Source: Lachnospiraceae bacterium UBA7196
Lineage (GTDB): Bacteria > Bacillota > Clostridia > Lachnospirales > Lachnospiraceae
Length of the DNA: 64,000 bases
Assembly: GCA_002490835.1 (NCBI GenBank)
Contig: DKUU01000012.1
Span: 114,772-178,771 of the forward strand
Direction: 5' to 3'
The translations under genes and the position numbers were made by a program. Of this stretch, positions 59,839-64,000 are shown in pieces. Under the pieces are notes generated by a model. The model was not told the origin of the DNA and searched no databases. It worked only from the letters and a program-made list of their open reading frames with translations. How positions within the stretch are numbered: the first letter of the stretch is position 1; the number at the start of each line of letters is the position of its first letter.

Positions 59839-61344
59839 ATGAAAAAAATCATTGTCATCGGCGGCGGTATCGCCGGCCTCTCCGCAGGCATTTACGGTCT
59901 GCAAAATGGCTACGAGGTTGCCCTTTATGAGAAAAATGCCACTCCCGGCGGAGAATGCACCGGCTGGAACCGGCAGGGCTATCACATCGACAACTGCATA
60001 CACTGGCTGACCGGCTGCACTCCCACAAACGACCTCTATCCGATCTGGCAAAACATCGGCGCACTGACAGACGATACCACCCTCTACCGTGAGCCATATT
60101 TTTACTGCCTGCAAAGAGATGGCAAAACCCTGCATTTCTGGAGCGATCTGGAAAAGGCAAGAGCAGAGTTTCTGGAAACCGCACCCGAAGACTGCCTTGA
60201 GATCAACAAGCTTTTCGACCATATCAGGCTGTCTGAGTCCGTCCGCGTCCCCTGTGAAAAATCTCTTGCGGACATGAATATGATCGACTATCTGAAATTC
60301 GGCATGACCATGGCAGATATGGGAAAAGTCATCAAAGAATACGGAAACGATACCATTGCTGATCTTGCCGCCCGCTTTCAGAATCCCCTCGTGCGTGAGA
60401 TGCTCACACAGTATCTGCATGATTCTTACAAGGCAATCACTCTGCTCAGTTCCATCGGCTTTTACACCGGAGGCGGCGCCGCCATTCCCATGGGCGGTTC
60501 CGTCGATATGATCAAACGCATCGTCGACCGTTTTTTGTCGCTCGGCGGTAAACTTTATACCAATATGCCTGCCACCGGCATTCAGATCGATTCTTGGCAG
60601 GCAAAATCCGTCTCCTTTGCGGATGGAAGTACGACAGCCTGCGATTTCGTAATCTGTGCCGCCGACCCTGCCGTGACCTTTAACAGACTCCTGCCCGCAA
60701 AATACATGGATAAAAAATTAAGGAAAATGTATGAGACCAAGGAAGGCTATCATGTCTCCTCTGCCTTTCATATTTCTTTTGGCATCCTTGGAAGCGAAGG
60801 ATACGGACTGCCCTGCGGTTCCTCCGTCCATCCCTGTAAGCCTTACCGCGTCGGAACGCGTGATTTTGACCATATTGGTATCCGCCTCTACGACTATGAC
60901 GAGAGCCTGTTCCCTGCGGATAAACGTGTCCTGCAATGCAATATCCCACAGGAACAGGAGGACTATGAATACTGGAAGGCCCTTCACGCAGACCGCCCGC
61001 GCTATCTTGCCGAAAAAGAAAAAATCGCAGAATCCGTAAGACAACGCATCTGCGGCCTGTTTCCCGCTCTTGAAAACAAACTCATCGTTCTGGACACCTA
61101 TTCGCCCTACACCTTCACCAAATGGTGCGGCGCATACAAGGGCGCGTACATGAGTTTCTTTGAGCAAAAAGGTTATAAGAGCCTGACCGCCAAAAACAGT
61201 ATCCGCGGGCTCTCCAACGTCTTTCTGGCAAGCCAGTGGCTGTCCACGAACGGCGGTCTGCCGATGGCTGCGGTATCGGGCCGCTTTGCGGTGATGAATC
61301 TGATGAAAAAGGATGGGAAAATCAGCAAAAGCAGCCGTGCGTGA
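59839..61344 (+). CDS. Phytoene desaturase-like FAD-dependent oxidoreductase
   Basis: The 501-residue flavoprotein has the N-terminal Rossmann motif IIVIGGGIAGLSAGIYGLQN, the GGECTGWNRQGYHIDNCIHW segment and a C-terminal FLASQWLSTNGGLPMAAVSG motif that completes the FAD site, as in CrtI-like and retinol-saturase-like proteins. Substrate unknown: carotenoid genes are absent, and gut clostridia carry many such enzymes of unassigned function. It is co-transcribed with the TetR gene and so is probably induced by its substrate. Confidence 0.8.
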   Translation: MKKIIVIGGGIAGLSAGIYGLQNGYEVALYEKNATPGGECTGWNRQGYHIDNCIHWLTGCTPTNDLYPIWQNIGALTDDTTLYREPYFYCLQRDGKTLHFWSDLEKARAEFLETAPEDCLEINKLFDHIRLSESVRVPCEKSLADMNMIDYLKFGMTMADMGKVIKEYGNDTIADLAARFQNPLVREMLTQYLHDSYKAITLLSSIGFYTGGGAAIPMGGSVDMIKRIVDRFLSLGGKLYTNMPATGIQIDSWQAKSVSFADGSTTACDFVICAADPAVTFNRLLPAKYMDKKLRKMYETKEGYHVSSAFHISFGILGSEGYGLPCGSSVHPCKPYRVGTRDFDHIGIRLYDYDESLFPADKRVLQCNIPQEQEDYEYWKALHADRPRYLAEKEKIAESVRQRICGLFPALENKLIVLDTYSPYTFTKWCGAYKGAYMSFFEQKGYKSLTAKNSIRGLSNVFLASQWLSTNGGLPMAAVSGRFAVMNLMKKDGKISKSSRA

Positions 61345-61349
61345 CGACT

Positions 61350-61560
61350 GCTTGCCCATCTTTTGTACCTATGCACCCAAAATGCCGGATCTTGTATTTT
61401 GACTCCTAGCAACGCTAGGTGGGTAACCGCAACCATACTTCTGTCTTCCACTGCGTAATGCCCGAAGGCTGGAGGCCTGACATCTATATGACAATGTAGG
61501 AATCCCGTTTAAAGTATCTGTAGGTTCAAAATAACAAGACTTAGTCGTGCATTTCAGGTT
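61350..61560 (-). mobile_element. Possible decayed right end of an IS200/IS605-type element
   Basis: Between the oxidoreductase and cardiolipin synthase the minus strand holds an open frame fragment (VRPPAFGHYAVEDRSMVAVT) vaguely like the degenerate C termini of TnpB, followed by a compact hairpin CCTAGC-GTT-GCTAGG near 61409, the type found near the right end of IS200/IS605 elements. No intact transposase is present. I place this with low confidence; a decayed unrelated gene is the alternative. Nothing else was recognised in this 315-bp gap. Confidence 0.25.
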
Positions 61561-61659
61561 AATCTTATTATATACGAATCGACCGCAAAATACAACAGGA
61601 TTTTTTGCCAGTTGTTCTTATATTTTCCTGAATGCCGGCATTGCTTTATCTTGTTTTCG

Positions 61660-63228
61660 CTACATCAAAGGCGCAAAAAATTTCAAAAAACCGCCCATCA
61701 GTTTATAACTCATTTTTTCCTTTTTGATACTCTCCTTCGTGACCTGACGGCACTTTGCAAGCGTATCCTGAAAGTCTTTTTCGATTTCTTTAACACATGC
61801 TGTCTGATAGAGGAAAGTACCGCATTCAAAATGATGGTAAAGGCTCCGATAATCCAGATTGATCGTCCCCACCACCGCCTTGACGTCGTCGCTCACAAAG
61901 ACCTTGGCATGGACAAACCCCGGCGTGTATTCAAAAATCTTGACACCTGCATTTACAAGCTCCTGATAATGCGATTTAGCAAGGGCATAGGCCGCCTTCT
62001 TATCCGGGATGCCCGGCAGAATCAGTTTCACGTCCACGCCCCGCTGCGCGGCATATTTCAGCGCAGACGCCAATTCCCCGTCTAGTATCAGATAAGGCGT
62101 CATGATATGTACATAATCATTGGCGCGGTTTAGGATATCCATATACACGGCTTCCCCCACCTTATCCTCATCCAGCGGACAGTCCCCGAACGGCATCACA
62201 TAGCCGCCTGCCTGCTCCGGACAAAAACTTTCCTCTTCCGGATAGGGCGAAAAGTCAGGCGATTTCTCGTCAATATTCCACATCTGTAAAAACATTAATT
62301 CAAAACTTTTCGCCGCCTCTCCTTTTAACATCACCGCCGTGTCCTTCCAGTGTCCGAATTTCTCTACGTGATTGATATATTCGTCCGCCAGATTGACGCC
62401 GCCGTTAAAAGCGACCTTTCCGTCTATCACCAGAATCTTACGGTGATCGCGGTAATTATAATGAGACGAGACGATCGGCAGGATCGGCGAAAACGCCTTT
62501 GCCTTGATGCCAAGCTTCGCAAGCCGCTTCGGATAATCGGCAGGCAGAAGCGCCACCTCGCACATCCCGTCATACATCACGCGTACATCCACGCCCGCCT
62601 TTGCCTTCTGGGCCAATACTTCCAGAATCTTCCCCCACATATATCCTTCTTCAATGATGAAGTATTCCATAAAAATATAGGTCTCTGCTTTTTGCAGTTC
62701 CGCAAGCATTGCCGCAAACTTGTCCTCCCCCAGCGGAAAATAAGTCGCCTCCGTATGGTTGAACAACGGAAAGCATCCGCTCCTGTTCAGATACGTCGTT
62801 AATGCGGCAACTCCAGAACCATCCTCTTCCACCTGACGAATCACATCCTCAGGCTGCTTGATCGCTCCTTTGGTGCTGTCAATCAATTCCTCCACCCGCT
62901 TTTTGATCTTTACGTGTCCCGCATTGGTCTGCGTAAAGGATAAAAAGCAGGCCGTCGGCAAAGGAAATAAGGCAATCATAAACAGCCACGTCAGCTTTGC
63001 CGTCGCATCCATCTCACAGTTGAACAGATATAGGATCATCAAGAGGGTAAACACACCCAAAAACGCAGAGAAAAAGGATACATATTCATACAGCCATCCA
63101 TAGACTCCCACGATCAGGGCCACCTGCACAAGTAACAACAATACTATGAGCAGGAAACGACTGAACAGAATCGGCAGGATGCCTTTCCTTTTTGGTTTTG
63201 CAAGGCGGAATATGGTTTCTTTGTCCAT
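61660..63228 (-). CDS. cls: Cardiolipin synthase
   Basis: The 522-residue enzyme joins two phosphatidylglycerols to form cardiolipin. It has two N-terminal membrane helices, then the two phospholipase D motifs: HRKILVIDGKVAFNGG near residue 250 and HAKVFVSDDVKAVVGTINLD near 420. Length is typical for the bacterial ClsA type. The ATG at 63226-63228 has GAGGGG 7 bases upstream; the longer frame is not conserved. Confidence 0.9.
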   Translation of the reverse strand: MDKETIFRLAKPKRKGILPILFSRFLLIVLLLLVQVALIVGVYGWLYEYVSFFSAFLGVFTLLMILYLFNCEMDATAKLTWLFMIALFPLPTACFLSFTQTNAGHVKIKKRVEELIDSTKGAIKQPEDVIRQVEEDGSGVAALTTYLNRSGCFPLFNHTEATYFPLGEDKFAAMLAELQKAETYIFMEYFIIEEGYMWGKILEVLAQKAKAGVDVRVMYDGMCEVALLPADYPKRLAKLGIKAKAFSPILPIVSSHYNYRDHRKILVIDGKVAFNGGVNLADEYINHVEKFGHWKDTAVMLKGEAAKSFELMFLQMWNIDEKSPDFSPYPEEESFCPEQAGGYVMPFGDCPLDEDKVGEAVYMDILNRANDYVHIMTPYLILDGELASALKYAAQRGVDVKLILPGIPDKKAAYALAKSHYQELVNAGVKIFEYTPGFVHAKVFVSDDVKAVVGTINLDYRSLYHHFECGTFLYQTACVKEIEKDFQDTLAKCRQVTKESIKKEKMSYKLMGGFLKFFAPLM

Positions 63229-63396
63229 TTTTGTACCCCTCTCTTTCGTAAACCGGCGGATACGCACCATCACATAAAAGTGACTGCTATCCCATGAAGC
63301 TACATTAACAGCATAATCACCATTATATTGAATATGGAGCAAAAGTGCAAGTAACCATGGCGCAAAAGCAATCGGATTGTGGGCTGTTTTCCAGAT

Positions 63397-63428
63397 GAAA
63401 AAGGGCCGCCTTCAGGCAGCCCTTTTTC
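63397..63428 (-). terminator. Terminator of the DUF3892 gene
   Basis: On the minus strand AAAAAGGGCTGCC and GGCGGCCCTTTTT form a 13-bp stem (one T-G wobble) around TGAA, directly at the stop codon. Confidence 0.85.
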
Positions 63429-63732
63429 ATCCGGATACCGTGGGGAGATTCCCCAGGTTATTGCTTTCTGAACCGTCTGGGATGGATTTCAAGTATAGTG
63501 TATCTCCCCGGTGAGCCACACCCACGCCTTTGATCTCACCGTTTTTTGCCATCCAGACACCTTCTTCCTTACTCACGGTGGAGCTGTCAGAGAGCTGGTA
63601 GCCTGCAATTTTCCCGCTGTGCCGAATCAGGCCGACGATTTCTTTTGCGTCTGACTTCGGTTTCGGTATTTCATCCAACGTATTTTTAGCCAAAGCGGCA
63701 GTCAGTTCCGTACTATTTAGTTTTTGATCCAT
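63427..63732 (-). CDS. DUF3892 domain protein (101 aa)
   Basis: The 101-residue protein contains a C-terminal DUF3892-like domain: AKEIVGLIRHSGKIAGYQLS, then MAKNGEIKGVGVAHRGDTLY and LKSIPDGSESNNLGNLP. The domain is widespread in Firmicutes and has no known function. I take the ATG at 63730-63732, which has GGAGG 5 bases upstream, over the longer in-frame start without a site. It is followed by its own terminator. Confidence 0.7.
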   Translation of the reverse strand: MDQKLNSTELTAALAKNTLDEIPKPKSDAKEIVGLIRHSGKIAGYQLSDSSTVSKEEGVWMAKNGEIKGVGVAHRGDTLYLKSIPDGSESNNLGNLPTVSG

Positions 63733-63917
63733 AGATGCCTCCATTGTATCAACAAAATTATCTTTTTTCTTCAAAGATAGTGTAGGCAGCCTGTCACATA
63801 ATCATACATGATGAAAGCAAAAACATCTCCGATGATATGTTTTTAGGCGACGGTTTGCCGATCACATTTGCGATACTCTTTCCATATTGATGATAAAATC
63901 ACATAACCATGAGCCGC

Positions 63918-63946
63918 TTGCATAAGCTCAGCACATCCCTTATACT
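63918..63946 (+). promoter_or_regulatory. Predicted promoter of a gene leaving the window
   Basis: TTGCAT (63918-63923) and TATACT (63941-63946) are 17 bases apart and point right, toward a GGAGG site at 63971-63975. Confidence 0.6.
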
Positions 63947-63981
63947 ATAAGGCAAACACAGATTAGGCATGGAGGTAAAGT

Positions 63982-64000
63982 TTGAAACTTAAATGTGGAG
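63982..64000 (+). CDS. Start of a plus-strand gene cut by the window edge
   Basis: A TTG at 63982 follows GGAGG (63971-63975) with a 6-base spacer and begins the frame MKLKCG. Only six codons are visible, so no product can be named. A predicted promoter just upstream supports a real gene start. Confidence 0.35.

Noticed and set aside
59491..60420. Open frame of 309 codons on the minus strand across the TetR and FAD oxidoreductase genes
   Set aside because: It spans two clear plus-strand genes and their junction; antisense shadow.

Overview
The window looks like chromosomal DNA of a spore-forming clostridium, most likely a Lachnospiraceae member. I infer this from gene content: GerW/YtfJ with a DUF2953 (YtfI-like) partner, a SpoIID/LytB-domain protein, a Phe T-box, zinc-type ribosomal protein L28, a DAK2/Asp23 pair, an Erm-family methylase and DUF6472 and DUF3892 small proteins. 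No rRNA, tRNA, CRISPR array, prophage or complete insertion sequence was seen. Most genes lie on the minus strand.

Layout. 1-3.3 kb: asp23 - fakA - recG (recG cut by the window edge) divergent from rpmB, whose promoter and two-hairpin leader are readable. 3.3-6.8 kb: a Nudix hydrolase, a J-domain coiled-coil protein, a 46-residue membrane protein, the GerW/DUF2953 sporulation pair and small orphan proteins. 7-15 kb: an HD-GYP-like protein, an FtsW/RodA-type flippase-polymerase with its class B PBP, a U32 peptidase, zapA and ruvB. 15-21.8 kb: a DUF1538 transporter with a double PII-like regulator and a heterodimeric ABC exporter, all lying between ruvB and ruvA. 21.9-24.5 kb: an ECF-type (Gx) membrane protein with a NusG-II-domain protein, then a tiny cysteine-rich repeat protein behind a SigK-like promoter and two uncharacterised proteins. 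24.5-31.2 kb: leuS and, upstream of it, an Erm methylase with a readable leader peptide, then a GLUG/LysM surface protein. 31.4-38.4 kb: a 1571-residue secreted Ig-like/beta-helix protein and an EF-G paralogue. 38.5-47 kb: tyrA, a VanZ-like protein, a membrane Ser/Thr kinase, an acyltransferase, an HTH protein, an ECF sigma/anti-sigma pair ending in a decayed ABC permease, and a toxin-antitoxin pair bounded by repeats of the queA 3' end. 46-55 kb: a long minus-strand run T-box - pheS - tautomerase - pheT - membrane protein - M18 aminopeptidase - queA. 55-64 kb: YihY/BrkB, a SpoIID-domain protein, an MmcQ-DUF3795 fusion, a TetR - FAD oxidoreductase operon with a visible operator, cardiolipin synthase, a DUF3892 protein and the start of a plus-strand gene.

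The most interesting regions are the Erm leader/attenuator (about 28.65-28.98 kb), the toxin-antitoxin module framed by queA-tail repeats (45.45-46.17 kb), the cysteine-rich repeat protein with a SigK-like promoter (23.1-23.4 kb), the DUF1538/double-PII pair inside the split ruvAB locus, and a 128-bp inverted-repeat element between the Phe T-box and pheS. All family assignments come from reading motifs; no database search was run.
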